A stretch of 47,303 nt of DNA from an uncultured Clostridia bacterium (GTDB lineage: Bacteria; Bacillota; Clostridia; Christensenellales; Borkfalkiaceae), in the NCBI GenBank assembly GCA_944354535.1, contig CALVPY010000018.1, positions 1 to 47,303 of the forward strand, in the 5' to 3' direction. A program made the translations under genes and the position numbers. The notes below the pieces were generated by a model, which saw only the letters and a list, made by a program, of their open reading frames with translations, was not told the DNA's origin and searched no databases. Shown here piece after piece: positions 10,205-19,575 of the stretch (positions are counted from its first letter, which is position 1; every line of letters begins with the position of its first letter).

Positions 10205-10896
10205 TCGGATCCCTCCATTCGGTTGAGCCGGGCGACGAGACGGAAGATAGGCTTCCCCTGCCCGGCGAACTGACGCTCGTACTCGGTGACGATATTGTCC
10301 TTCGCGGCGTCGCTGTTATGAAGGTCGCGCGTGACCTCCTCCACCGCAAAGCCGTTCAACAGGAACTGCTCGATGGAATAGTCGAAAAAATCTTCGCTGT
10401 CCGTCTTCTGGACGATGGTGCCGCCCTCCTTCAGAAGTTCGCGGTAGATCACAAGGAAGCGGGGCGACGTGAGCCGCTGGCGGGCGTGCGTACTTCCGGG
10501 GAGCGGCGTCGAAAAGTTGAGATAGATGCGCTCGACGCTCTTTTCGGGAATAAAACAGGGGAGCACTTCCGCGGGGACGTTCAGAAAGCGCACGTTTTTG
10601 ACATCCTCCTTCTTGATGCGCTCCATCGCCGTGACGATGACGTTCGAGATGATCTCCACCGCAAGGAAGTTGATGTCGGGCTCGCGCCGAGCGGCCTCTA
10701 AAACAAAGCCGCCGTTGCCGCAGCCGATCTCGAGCCTGACAGCGTTCCCGTTGCCGAACAGTTCGCTGTAATCAAAGAGGGCGCGGTACTCTTCCGCCGC
10801 CTTTTTGAGATCCTTCATGGGGACGCCGCGCGCCGCCAAAATATCCGAGCAAGCCTCGAGCCTGGGCTCGAGGTTGCGTTTCCTGCGCATTCTCAT
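10201..10896 (-). CDS. trmB: tRNA (guanine46-N7) methyltransferase, variant
   Basis: The 231-residue product fits TrmB, which methylates N7 of G46 in tRNA with S-adenosylmethionine. The SAM site LEIGCGNGGFVLEAA (about 55-69) and the C-terminal TEYERQF motif are clear. The usual core motif with the sequence SDPWPKxRHxKRRL reads STPLPGSTHARQRL here (residues 129-142), so the Asp regarded as catalytic is Thr130 and the Trp is Leu. The enzyme may be a lineage variant or altered in activity. The start overlaps the dut stop by one base (TGATG). Confidence 0.88.
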   Translation of the reverse strand: MRMRRKRNLEPRLEACSDILAARGVPMKDLKKAAEEYRALFDYSELFGNGNAVRLEIGCGNGGFVLEAARREPDINFLAVEIISNVIVTAMERIKKEDVKNVRFLNVPAEVLPCFIPEKSVERIYLNFSTPLPGSTHARQRLTSPRFLVIYRELLKEGGTIVQKTDSEDFFDYSIEQFLLNGFAVEEVTRDLHNSDAAKDNIVTEYERQFAGQGKPIFRLVARLNRMEGSE

Positions 10897-11333
10897 CAGT
10901 TTTTCCCCGTCGAACCGAACCCGCCCGCGCCGCGCACGGTCTCGGAGAGCGTTTCCGCCTCTTCAAATTCCGCATGGAAAACGGGCGCCACGACGAATTG
11001 GGCGATGCGGTCGCCGCTCTCGACGGTGCGCGCCTCCTTCCCGTGATTGTGGAGGGCAACGAGCACTTCGCCGCGGTAATCGCAGTCGATGACCCCCACC
11101 TTATTGGCGGGCGCGAGATCCTGCCTGCACGAAAGGCCGCTCCTTGCGTACACGAGCCCCACCGTGCCCTCCTCAAGTTCGACGGCGATGCCCGTGCGGA
11201 TAAAGCGCGTCTCCCCCGCAGGGATGACGACGGGCTCCTCCTCCAGCGCGTAGAGGTCGGCTCCCGCCGCGTATTCCGAACCATAGACGGGAAGACGCGC
11301 GCCCTCCCGCAGTTTTTTTACATTGACTTTCAT
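10896..11333 (-). CDS. dut: dUTP diphosphatase
   Basis: This trimeric dUTPase hydrolyses dUTP to dUMP, keeping uracil out of DNA and feeding dTMP synthesis. All five family motifs are present in 145 residues: AGADLYA, the P-loop-like ARSGLS, GVIDCDYRGE with the catalytic Asp, RIAQFVV and the C-terminal RGAGGFGSTG, which closes over the substrate. It is the first gene of the run dut-trmB-alcohol dehydrogenase. The ribosome site is weak (GGAAG farther than usual from ATG). It starts 64 bases after the glutamine synthetase stop. Confidence 0.96.
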   Translation of the reverse strand: MKVNVKKLREGARLPVYGSEYAAGADLYALEEEPVVIPAGETRFIRTGIAVELEEGTVGLVYARSGLSCRQDLAPANKVGVIDCDYRGEVLVALHNHGKEARTVESGDRIAQFVVAPVFHAEFEEAETLSETVRGAGGFGSTGKN

Positions 11334-11397
11334 AGTTTTTTGCAGATCTTCCGAGAAAAAACTCCGCGCAAAAATGGGCGCGCAAAGTCCCCGGCTG

Positions 11398-13476
11398 TTA
11401 TTTTACGCTGTACAGAATATCCGTATAGGTGGGATAGGGCCAATAGTCGGACGAACACAGCTGCTCCATGCCGTCGGCAATCGTACGGACGTGCTCCATA
11501 TCGGGCAGCACGACGTGCGCCATTTTCTGCGAGGCGGGACGTTCGCCCTCGGGCATCTCGGCAAGGTCGCGCTCGAGCTTGGCGACCGCCGCCATCATGG
11601 CGTCGTTCATCGTCGCGAGCTTTTCCGCGAGCTTGACGTCCTCCGCGACGGGCAGCCTGTCGCTGACGGCGCGCTTGGAGGCAATGGAGCCGCACAGCTC
11701 CGCAAGGTACCCGTTGACGGCGGGATAGATGTCCTGCCGCGCCATTTCGATCATCGTGAGCGCCTCGATGCGGATGCTCTTGATATAGTTTTCGAGCTGG
11801 ATGTTGGCGCGGGCGACGATCTCCTTCTCGGTATATACGCCCTGATGCACGAAGACGTCGATGTTTTCCTGCTTGAAGAGTTCGGGCACGGCGTCAGCGG
11901 TCGTCTTGTTGTTGAGGAGTCCCCTCCTCTCCGCCTCGGGCTCCCAATCGGGCCCGTAGCCGTTATAGTTGAAAATGATGCGGTAGTGCTTCTTCAGAAG
12001 CTTTTCGGTGAACTTCCTGCACTCCGCATCGAAATCTTTGGCGTGCGAAAGCGCGTCGACTGCCTCCGAGAAGAGTTCTGCCGCGATCGTGTTGAGGACG
12101 ATGTTGGGGTCGGCGACGGACGCCATGGAGCCCAGCATACGGAACTCAAACTTGTTGCCTGTGAAGGCAAAGGGCGAAGTGCGGTTCCGATCCGTCGTAT
12201 CGATGGGGAAGATGGGCGATTCGGGAACGCCGATGGAGCCCGGGATGGCCTTTTTCGGCACATATTCCCGCCCCAGGACGATGGAATCGACGATGGCGCC
12301 CAGCTGATCGCCGAGATACACCGAGACGATGGCGGGCGGCGCTTCGTCTGCGCCCAGGCGATGATCGTTGCTCGCCGAGGCGACGCAGGCGCGCAGGATG
12401 CCCTGATAACGATCGACCGCCGCGATGACGCAGGCGAGAACGAGCATGAAGAGGCGGTTGTTTTCGGGCGTTTCGCCGGGGTCGAGCAAATTGAGCCCCG
12501 TATCGGTGGAGACCGACCAGTTGTTGTGCTTGCCCGAACCGTTGATGTATTCGAAGGGCTTCTCATGAAGCAGGCACACAAGGCCGTGGCGCTTGGCGAC
12601 CTTCTTCATGATCTCCATCGTGAGCTGATTGTCGTCGACGGCGACGTTGGTCGTCGTGAAGATAGGCGCGAGCTCGTGCTGCGCGGGCGCGACTTCGTTG
12701 TGCTTGGTCTTGGCGAAGATGCCGTACTTCCACAGCGTCTCGTCGAGATCGCGCATATAGGCGGAGATGCGGGGCTTGAGCGAGCCGAAGTAATGATCTT
12801 CCATCTCCTGTCCGCGCGGCGGGCGCGAGCCGAAGAGGGTGCGGCCCGTTAAGATGAGGTCCTTCCTCGCCTCATAGACCTTTTCGTCGATGAGAAAGTA
12901 TTCCTGTTCGGGGCCGACGGTCGTGGAGACCTTCTTGCACTCGATGCCGAACAACCTCAGAAGGCGCTTTGCCTGCGCGTCGATGGCGGTCATCGACTTC
13001 AGAAGCGGCGCCTTTTTATCGAGCGTTTCGCCCGTGTAGGAGACGAACACCGTGGGGATATACAGCGTCCCCTCCTTGACGAAAGCGGGAGAAGTGGGAT
13101 CCCACGCCGTATAGCCTCGCGCGGAGAACGTCGCCCGCGTCCCGCCCGAAGGGAAGGAAGAGGCGTCGGGCTCGCCCACGATGAGGCTCTTGCCCGTCAG
13201 CTGCATGATGACCCGATCCCCCGAAGGCTCGATGAAGCTGTCGTGCTTTTCCGCCGTCAGGTTGGTGAGGGGCTGGAACCAGTGCGTGTAGTGCGTCGCG
13301 CCCTTGCTCACCGCCCAGTCTTTCATGGCGTTTGCGACGACGCTCGCGATGGAGGAATCGAGAGGCGCACCCGTATCGATGGTCCTGCGCAGGGAGTGAT
13401 AGACCTCCTTGGGCAGCAGGTTTTTCATGACTTCGTCGTTAAATACATTGCTCCCGAAGATCTCGGTCACATTCAT
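11398..13476 (-). CDS. glnN: glutamine synthetase type III
   Basis: This is the large (692-residue) GSIII form that makes glutamine from glutamate, ammonia and ATP. Diagnostic segments include the N-terminal FGSNVFND, VGPEQEYFLID, NEVAPAQHELAPIF, the ATP/glutamate site NGSGKHNNWS and the C-terminal NGYGPDW. Length fits the roughly 700-residue family. The ATG at 13476 is preferred over one seven codons upstream because GGAAGGA lies seven bases before it. It has its own consensus promoter. No nitrogen regulator is adjacent. Confidence 0.96.
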   Translation of the reverse strand: MNVTEIFGSNVFNDEVMKNLLPKEVYHSLRRTIDTGAPLDSSIASVVANAMKDWAVSKGATHYTHWFQPLTNLTAEKHDSFIEPSGDRVIMQLTGKSLIVGEPDASSFPSGGTRATFSARGYTAWDPTSPAFVKEGTLYIPTVFVSYTGETLDKKAPLLKSMTAIDAQAKRLLRLFGIECKKVSTTVGPEQEYFLIDEKVYEARKDLILTGRTLFGSRPPRGQEMEDHYFGSLKPRISAYMRDLDETLWKYGIFAKTKHNEVAPAQHELAPIFTTTNVAVDDNQLTMEIMKKVAKRHGLVCLLHEKPFEYINGSGKHNNWSVSTDTGLNLLDPGETPENNRLFMLVLACVIAAVDRYQGILRACVASASNDHRLGADEAPPAIVSVYLGDQLGAIVDSIVLGREYVPKKAIPGSIGVPESPIFPIDTTDRNRTSPFAFTGNKFEFRMLGSMASVADPNIVLNTIAAELFSEAVDALSHAKDFDAECRKFTEKLLKKHYRIIFNYNGYGPDWEPEAERRGLLNNKTTADAVPELFKQENIDVFVHQGVYTEKEIVARANIQLENYIKSIRIEALTMIEMARQDIYPAVNGYLAELCGSIASKRAVSDRLPVAEDVKLAEKLATMNDAMMAAVAKLERDLAEMPEGERPASQKMAHVVLPDMEHVRTIADGMEQLCSSDYWPYPTYTDILYSVK

Positions 13477-13529
13477 GGTTTTGTCCTTCCGCCGCATCTT
13501 CTGCGGCGATCATACGTTTTCTCGACCCC

Positions 13530-13558
13530 ATTATAGTTTTTTTTCAGCGGCAAGTCAA
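13530..13558 (-). promoter_or_regulatory. sigma-A promoter of the glutamine synthetase
   Basis: On the minus strand TTGACT (13558-13553) and TATAAT (13535-13530) are 17 bases apart, with an eight-A tract in the spacer. The transcript would start about 50 bases before the ATG. Confidence 0.8.
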
Positions 13559-13601
13559 TCATTTCATGAAAATTTTCCCCTTGCCCCGCTCAAAAGCGCA
13601 C

Positions 13602-13629
13602 AAAAAACGGAGCCGAAGCTCCGTTTTTG
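13602..13629 (-). terminator. terminator after the GH51 gene
   Basis: The stem ACGGAGC/GCTCCGT has a four-base loop and is flanked by A-runs and T-runs on both sides, so it can work in both directions. It lies 40 bases past the GH51 stop. A smaller GCCGC/GCGGC hairpin lies beside it at about 13630-13644. Confidence 0.8.
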
Positions 13630-13668
13630 CCGCCGAAAGCGGCATAAGACGGCAAATGCCGTTCAGAC

Positions 13669-15594
13669 TTATTTGTGGAAGATGAGCACATGAAAACTGT
13701 GCGGCGGGAGCGTCAGAGAGCGCGGCGACGCGGGCGCGACGTCCTCGGGTACCAGCCGTTCGGGCTCGTCGGCGGTGTTATAGACGGCAGGATCGCCCGC
13801 CATGCGGATGATGCGCGTGAGTTCCCCGAAATCGAAATCGCCCTCAAATTCCGCCTCGGCCTCCTTGTCGGACGGGTTGACCACTTTGACATAGACGAGG
13901 CCTTCGAGCTCGGTCGCCGAGGCAAAGAGCCCTCCTTCCGCCTCGGTATTGAGCACCACGTTGCCCGTGTAGATGCTGAAGAGCTGCTGCACATAGTAGT
14001 TGACCGTCGCAAACGACCGCTTGCCGTCAAACCAGATGAGGTCGGGGCTCCACTGGGAATAGCCCAGCCTGCCGAAGAGGGGCGCGTAGGAGGACATGAC
14101 GACGACGTCGGAATTGCGCTCCATGCCCGTCATGAAGGCAGCCTCGGCGAGCGCGCCCTCCCACACGTTCGCCTGCGGCCCGTTGGGGATCGTGCCGTCC
14201 GGGCCGGCAGCGTGCGCGGCATACTCGCCCGCATACACGCGGCAGTTGGAGGGATAGCCGTCGTACATGGCCGCGTGGCTGTACAGCCATTCGGGGGAGA
14301 CATAGAAGTGCTCGTCGGAAGCATACACGAAATCGGGGTTCTTTGCAAGATTTTCCTTCGTCCACTCCCATGCGCTCCTGTGAGTGGGGGTATCCACCGT
14401 CGGGCCGACCGTGCCGATGATCTTGAGCGAGGGGTACTTCTCGTGGATGCGCTTTTCAAACAGTTCGAAGCGCTTATAAAATTCGTTGCCGTTCTCCTCC
14501 CACTGCTCATTGCCGACGCCGATGTATTCCAGCCCGAAGGGCTTGGGATGCCCCATCTCGGCGCGCACTTTGCCCCAGACGGTATCGGCGCCGCCGTTGG
14601 CAAATTCGACGAGGTCGAGCGCATCCTGGATGAAGACCTCAAACTTGGGATCATCGACCGGCACGCACTCCGAGGACATGAACTGGCAGGCGATGCCCAT
14701 CCCGACGACGGGAAGCGGCTTTGCGCCCAGGCACTCGCAGAGGAGGAAATATTCGTAAAACCCCACGCCCAGCGTCTGCCCGTAGTGCGAGAAGGGCGTT
14801 CTGAAGTTGTTCTCGGCGCAGGCGCCGTGTACTGCCCAGCGGTTCCAATTGTGGCGGCGGCGCTCCTTCTGCCCCACCGAACGCTTCCAGAGATAGCGGT
14901 TCTCGAGGGTGTTCCCCTCTACGACGCACCCGCCCGGGAAGCGCACGAACTTGGGCTTTAGGTCGCGCACGAGTTCGGCAAGATCGCGGCGGAAGATGCC
15001 CTTCACCGCGTTGTCCGGCATCATCGAGAAGCAGTCGAGGTGGATGGCGCCCGCTTCCGTCATGCGCACTTCGAAGGAGGCCCTGTCGAGCTCCGTGCGG
15101 CTCTTCAGGTGAAATTCATAGCGGTGCCAATTGCCGTCGGCGCGCAGGCGCACCTTCTTGGCGAGCACGGCCTTGCCGCCATCGAACACGCCCACCAAAA
15201 GCTTCTTCCTGTAATCGTAGGAGCGGGCATAGAAGGAAACGGTATAGCCCATCCCCTTTTGGAGATAGATGCCGTCGTATGCCTTGTTTTTGACGCCTTC
15301 TCCCGCCTTTTGAACGGTGAGGCGCAGATAGTGCGGGTTTTCGATGAAGAGCGGGCGATCCCACTTGATCTTCAGAGCGACGCCCTCGACCGTGGGCGTC
15401 CAGCCGTAGCTGCCGTCGTTTTCTATCGTAAATCGATCGCGCTCGCCGCGGACATCCTTTGCCTCAAAGTTGCGGTTTTCCAGCATCTCGGCATACAGGC
15501 CGCCGTCGAGGCTGTAATTGAGGTCCTCGAAAAAGACCCCCACGCCTTCGCCCGGGACCGGGTACTTTCCTTCCTCGCGGATGGTGATCTTCAT
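13669..15594 (-). CDS. GH51 alpha-L-arabinofuranosidase, probably intracellular
   Basis: This 641-residue glycoside hydrolase releases terminal arabinofuranose from arabinan or arabinoxylan fragments. The acid/base residue is Glu363 in VGNEQWEE and the nucleophile is Glu457 in YAGEYAAH, both in a TIM barrel. An N-terminal carbohydrate-binding-like beta domain covers about residues 1-185 and a beta-sandwich about 540-641. There is no signal peptide, so it should act on imported oligosaccharides. The ATG at 15594 is chosen because GGGAG precedes it and homologues start near MKITI. No sugar transporter or regulator is adjacent. Confidence 0.92.
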   Translation of the reverse strand: MKITIREEGKYPVPGEGVGVFFEDLNYSLDGGLYAEMLENRNFEAKDVRGERDRFTIENDGSYGWTPTVEGVALKIKWDRPLFIENPHYLRLTVQKAGEGVKNKAYDGIYLQKGMGYTVSFYARSYDYRKKLLVGVFDGGKAVLAKKVRLRADGNWHRYEFHLKSRTELDRASFEVRMTEAGAIHLDCFSMMPDNAVKGIFRRDLAELVRDLKPKFVRFPGGCVVEGNTLENRYLWKRSVGQKERRRHNWNRWAVHGACAENNFRTPFSHYGQTLGVGFYEYFLLCECLGAKPLPVVGMGIACQFMSSECVPVDDPKFEVFIQDALDLVEFANGGADTVWGKVRAEMGHPKPFGLEYIGVGNEQWEENGNEFYKRFELFEKRIHEKYPSLKIIGTVGPTVDTPTHRSAWEWTKENLAKNPDFVYASDEHFYVSPEWLYSHAAMYDGYPSNCRVYAGEYAAHAAGPDGTIPNGPQANVWEGALAEAAFMTGMERNSDVVVMSSYAPLFGRLGYSQWSPDLIWFDGKRSFATVNYYVQQLFSIYTGNVVLNTEAEGGLFASATELEGLVYVKVVNPSDKEAEAEFEGDFDFGELTRIIRMAGDPAVYNTADEPERLVPEDVAPASPRSLTLPPHSFHVLIFHK

Positions 15595-15668
15595 AATCTT
15601 TCGCTCCCTGCCCCCGCCTTGCTCCGCGAGAGCATCAAAATGCGGCACGGAAGCTCCGCGCCGCTTTC

Positions 15669-15697
15669 ATTATACCATCTGCCCCCGTCAAAATCAA
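15669..15697 (-). promoter_or_regulatory. sigma-A promoter of the GH51 gene
   Basis: On the minus strand TTGATT (15697-15692) and TATAAT (15674-15669) are 17 bases apart. The start would lie about 70 bases before the ATG. Confidence 0.7.
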
Positions 15698-15742
15698 GGG
15701 GTTTTCTCTTTATTGAGGCAAAAGCGCAGCCCTTTTGTGCCG

Positions 15743-17098
15743 TCAGCGCGAAAAATGCACGGTGAACGTGGAGCCTTTCCCCTCTTCGCTCTCGACGCCG
15801 ATCCACCAGCCCGCCTTTTGGCACAGTTTTTTGACGACGGAAAGCCCCAGCCCGAAGCCGCCGTTCTTGCCGCTGTGCGACTTATCCACCGTGAAGAAGC
15901 GGTCGAAAATGCGCTCCAAATTTTCTTTGGCGATGCCGATGCCCGTATCCCGAACGGAGAACTGGGACTTCGTCAGAGAGATGGTAAGGCTCCCCTCGTC
16001 GCGGTTGTAGCGGATGGCGTTACGGATGAGATTGCCGAAGATCTCGGTGACGCGCTCCTGACGGCTCATGAGGAGCACGTCGGGCTCGATGTGCGTATAG
16101 AGCGTGATGTGCCGCTCGTCAATGGAGGGACGCAGCGTCTCCAGAAGCTCCAGCGCCACTTTGGAGGCGTTCACCTCGTAGGTCGGCAGGTCGTCGCTGT
16201 CGATCTCGTTGTAGTTGATGATGGAGGCGACGAGGCTGGTGAGGCGCTCGCTCTGCCGGAGCACCGTCTGCGCCGCGCGCTGCGCCGCCTCCCCCGAGAG
16301 CGCCCCCGCCGCAAGGAGCTCGGCAAACCCCTTGATGGAAGTGAGCGGAGTGTTCATCTCGTGCGTGATATTGGCGATGAAATCGTTCTTGGACTGCTGC
16401 GCCTTAACGACGAGCTCCTTTTCGTCGGCGATCTGCTTCATCTGCCGGTCGGCGTCGTCGTTCATGCGGTTCATGAGCGCCGCCAGTGTTTCGAGCTCGG
16501 GGCAGGACGCCGTGATGCGCTTTCTCCGCGCCGCGTCCATCGCGAGCTTTTCGACGGGCTTCAAGACGGTATCCGTCAGAAGATAGGTCGCGAGCAGGCA
16601 GACGGCAAGATCGAGGAGCAAAAAGGTGAAAACGACGGGAAAGGAATTTAAGTACACGTCGACGAGCGACTGCGTGGGGATGGCGATGCGCACATAATAC
16701 GCCCCGCCCTGAAACTGACGGCAGTAGTAGGAATAGTCTTCCCTGAGCGTCTGAGAGGCGCGGGCGTCGAAGCCCTCCCCCTCCCGCATCGCCTCGACGA
16801 CTTCGGGGCGGTCGGCACGGGTATCTTCCTCCCCCTCCACCGAATCGGCGAGGATGGAACCGCTCTCGTCGAGGAAGGTGACGCGCGCCCCGAATAGCTC
16901 ATCGGAAAGGGAGCGGGCGTATTCTTCTGTAAGCCCCTCTTTGGAAAGCGTCGCGTCGAAGCGCTCCATATACGCTCTCAGATCGTTTTCGGTGTAGCGG
17001 AGGCTGCTCTTGTAGTAAAGCTCTGCGGAGATCAAAGAAAAGACGAGGAGCGCGATCGCACTGATCAGCACTCCCGTCCAGAGGATACGTTTTCTCAT
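15743..17098 (-). CDS. sensor histidine kinase, PhoR-like
   Basis: This 451-residue membrane kinase has two helices (about 7-27 and 152-175) enclosing an extracellular sensor of about 125 residues. A HAMP-like linker follows. The phosphoacceptor His246 is in ITHEMNTPL. The ATPase domain shows the N-box NAIRYN, G1 box DTGIGI, the F box FDRFF and the G2 box GFGLGLS. It lies 11 bases after the response regulator and third in an operon with a Na/Pi cotransporter, which with the Pho-box-like sites suggests phosphate sensing. No PAS domain is evident, unlike Bacillus PhoR. Confidence 0.9.
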   Translation of the reverse strand: MRKRILWTGVLISAIALLVFSLISAELYYKSSLRYTENDLRAYMERFDATLSKEGLTEEYARSLSDELFGARVTFLDESGSILADSVEGEEDTRADRPEVVEAMREGEGFDARASQTLREDYSYYCRQFQGGAYYVRIAIPTQSLVDVYLNSFPVVFTFLLLDLAVCLLATYLLTDTVLKPVEKLAMDAARRKRITASCPELETLAALMNRMNDDADRQMKQIADEKELVVKAQQSKNDFIANITHEMNTPLTSIKGFAELLAAGALSGEAAQRAAQTVLRQSERLTSLVASIINYNEIDSDDLPTYEVNASKVALELLETLRPSIDERHITLYTHIEPDVLLMSRQERVTEIFGNLIRNAIRYNRDEGSLTISLTKSQFSVRDTGIGIAKENLERIFDRFFTVDKSHSGKNGGFGLGLSVVKKLCQKAGWWIGVESEEGKGSTFTVHFSR

Positions 17099-17109
17099 CT
17101 CGCCCCCCC

Positions 17110-17760
17110 TCAGCCCGCGATAAAGCGGTATCCGACGCCGAACACCGTCTCGAAATTCAGCCCCAGCTTGCGGAGCCGTGCGATATGGTTGTCGAGCGTG
17201 CGCGTTTCGCCGTCGTCATAGCCCCACACCTCGGTGAGGAGCGTATCGCGCGGGAGCACCTTGCCCTCGTTGGCGGCGCAGAATTTGAGGAGCTGAAATT
17301 CCTTGTTGTTGAGAGTGAGCGGCTTTCCGCGGTAGACAACGGTCATGTTGTCGAAGTTCATCTCGAGCTCCCCCACTTTGAGGACGGAGGACTTGGCGGT
17401 GCGCCGAAGCGCTGCATTGACGCGCGCCACGAGCTCGAGAACGCCGAAGGGCTTGGCGATGTAGTCGTCCGCGCCCGCATTGAGGCCGCGCACTTTGTCC
17501 GTCTCCTTAGAGAGCGCCGAGAGCATGATAGCGCTCACTTCGGGGTGATGCGTCTTGACCTCTTTTAAGACCTCCACGCCGTCCCCGTCCGTGAGCATGA
17601 TGTCGAGGAGCACGACGTCGGGCGTCTCCCGCTCCATCGCCTCCCGAAATTCCTTCACCGTCGTGAAGTACTCGCAGGAAATGCTGCTTAAGTCCAGCGT
17701 ACACTTCACGAGCTCGCAGATGCTCTTGTCGTCTTCAAGCAGAAAGACTTTGTTTGCCAC
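17110..17760 (-). CDS. OmpR/PhoB-family response regulator
   Basis: The 216-residue protein has a receiver domain with the acidic pocket EDD (9-11), phosphoacceptor Asp53 in LLDIMLTDG and the conserved Lys in AKPFG. A winged-helix DNA-binding domain follows (about 125-216), with LNNKEFQLLKF and the recognition region TRTLDNHIARLRKLG. It is the partner of the kinase downstream and lies 27 bases after the phosphate transporter gene. It most likely binds the repeated half-sites at 19576-19623, giving a self-regulated operon; that link is inference. Confidence 0.92.
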   Translation of the reverse strand: MANKVFLLEDDKSICELVKCTLDLSSISCEYFTTVKEFREAMERETPDVVLLDIMLTDGDGVEVLKEVKTHHPEVSAIMLSALSKETDKVRGLNAGADDYIAKPFGVLELVARVNAALRRTAKSSVLKVGELEMNFDNMTVVYRGKPLTLNNKEFQLLKFCAANEGKVLPRDTLLTEVWGYDDGETRTLDNHIARLRKLGLNFETVFGVGYRFIAG

Positions 17761-17787
17761 GTTACCCCTCCAAAACGCCGAGTGGCG

Positions 17788-19464
17788 TCACTGATTTTGT
17801 TCGATGGAATGGGCGATGTATGTGATGTGGTCTGCGGCGCGTTCGAGGTTGCCGACGAGGTTGATGAAGACGCTCGAATTCTGCGGCTGGCACTTGCCTT
17901 CGTTGAGGCGCTGGATGTGCGTCTGAACGAGGCGGCGGCGCTCGTTGTCGATCTCGTCTTCGAGGGCGTCCACTTCGCGCAGCTTCATGAAGTCCTTCTT
18001 TTCAAAGGCTTCGAGGGAAAGGCCGTAGAGCTTTTGGATCTTTGCATACATCTCTTTGAGCATCTCCAAAAACTCCGAAGAGAAGTGCAGCCCGTCATTC
18101 ACATAATGCCCGGTATATTTGGTGACGTTGTCGGCAAGTTCGCCGATACGCACGATGTCGTTCAGGACGTAATGGAGGGAAGAGATGGTCTTTTCTTCCT
18201 CCATGACGAGGGAATTTGCAGAGAGTTTGACAAGGTAGGCAACTTCCTGGCGGCTCATCTGCGCGATCTCCCCGTTGCGCTCGTTGATCGACTGAGAAAC
18301 GGAGGTGTCCTTCGCAAGGAAGGCGTTGAACGCCCTATCGAGCGTATCCATCGAGAAGGCGAACACCTTGCCCGTCTCCTGATAAAGATATGCAAGACCG
18401 ACGGAAGGGTTGCGCAGAAGGCGCTCGTCGGGATGCGTGATGAGCTCTTCTTCGGGCGTCGGCTCCCCCTTCTTGCTGCGAAGAAGGTTGTTCGCGAGCC
18501 ACACGAAGCCCTTCGCAAAGGGAAGGAAGAGGATGGTGCAGGTCACGTTGAAGAGCGTATGGAAGAAGGCGATCTGGAACTGATAGTTCTCGGGGAAGAT
18601 GACGTTTAAGACGACGTCCTGGAAGGAAGTGCCGAACCAGCCCCAGAAGAGAAGGAATATCGTGAAGATAACGGCGCCGAAACAGTTGAAGAGAAGGTGG
18701 ATGATGGCGGCTCTCCTTGCATTGGGCTGCGCGCCGATGGAGGAAAGGAGCGCCGTCACGCAGGTACCGATGTTGGAACCGATGACAACGTAATATACGC
18801 CGTCGCCCGTGCCGCCGATGAGCACGCCGCTCGTCGCAAGGACGACGACGATACTCGTGACCGCCGAAGAGGACTGGATGATGCCCGTCGCCACCGCGCC
18901 GATGAGAAGGAGAAGGAAGGGATTTTTGACGACTTCGAGCGCCTGTTTGATGACGCCCATCATCTCGGGGTGCAGGTCGGGGTCCATCGCGCTCGACATG
19001 ACGGAAAGCCCCACGAACACAAGGCCGATGCCCGTCAGCGTATCGCCGATGAGCTTGACGTTCTCGCGCTTGGAGAGCATCTTCATGAACACGCCGACGA
19101 CGGCGAAGAGGAGCAGGAACGCGGAGACGTCCAGACTCCCGAGCGAGGCGATCCACGCCGTGATGGTGGTACCGATGTTGGCGCCCATGATGATGGCGGT
19201 CGCCTGGAAGAGCGTTAAGATGCCCGCATTGACGAGGCCGACGACCATGACGGTCGTAGCGGACGAGCTCTGGATGATCATCGTGACGGCGGCGCCGATC
19301 CCGACGCCCGCAAAGCGGTTGCCCGCCGTCTTGTTGAGCATGCGCCTCAATCCCCCGTGGGCGAGGCGGGACATGCTCTCGGACATGATCTCCATGCCCG
19401 CGAGGAAGGCGCCCAGGCCGCCCAGGAGCAGCATAACGGTTTCTAAGACTTCTGTTACCGGCAT
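17788..19464 (-). CDS. Na/Pi cotransporter with PhoU-like domain
   Basis: This 558-residue protein belongs to the NptA/YjbB family of sodium-dependent phosphate carriers. The transport part (about 1-310) has the inverted duplication typical of the family, with QSSSATT (about 66-72) and QSSSAVTS (about 198-205) as the two half-sites, and many membrane helices. The C-terminal part (about 340-558) is a helical PhoU-like domain thought to tune transport. AAGGAG precedes the ATG. It leads an operon with a two-component pair, and the promoter region has Pho-box-like repeats, so expression on phosphate limitation is likely. Confidence 0.92.
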   Translation of the reverse strand: MPVTEVLETVMLLLGGLGAFLAGMEIMSESMSRLAHGGLRRMLNKTAGNRFAGVGIGAAVTMIIQSSSATTVMVVGLVNAGILTLFQATAIIMGANIGTTITAWIASLGSLDVSAFLLLFAVVGVFMKMLSKRENVKLIGDTLTGIGLVFVGLSVMSSAMDPDLHPEMMGVIKQALEVVKNPFLLLLIGAVATGIIQSSSAVTSIVVVLATSGVLIGGTGDGVYYVVIGSNIGTCVTALLSSIGAQPNARRAAIIHLLFNCFGAVIFTIFLLFWGWFGTSFQDVVLNVIFPENYQFQIAFFHTLFNVTCTILFLPFAKGFVWLANNLLRSKKGEPTPEEELITHPDERLLRNPSVGLAYLYQETGKVFAFSMDTLDRAFNAFLAKDTSVSQSINERNGEIAQMSRQEVAYLVKLSANSLVMEEEKTISSLHYVLNDIVRIGELADNVTKYTGHYVNDGLHFSSEFLEMLKEMYAKIQKLYGLSLEAFEKKDFMKLREVDALEDEIDNERRRLVQTHIQRLNEGKCQPQNSSVFINLVGNLERAADHITYIAHSIEQNQ

Positions 19465-19529
19465 TGTGTTTCTCCTTCTGTTTCTTTGGTAAGAGGATCC
19501 GGGGTCGTTCTTAATTTCCCATTATGCTT

Positions 19530-19559
19530 ATTATAGCAATTATAGCACCTGTTTGTCAC
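19530..19559 (-). promoter_or_regulatory. promoter of the Na/Pi transporter operon
   Basis: On the minus strand GTGACA (19559-19554) and TATAAT (19535-19530) are 18 bases apart. A second TATAAT (19544-19539) lies nine bases upstream but has no good -35. The imperfect -35 fits a promoter that needs an activator. Confidence 0.65.
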
Positions 19560-19575
19560 TTGTTTTGCATGAATT

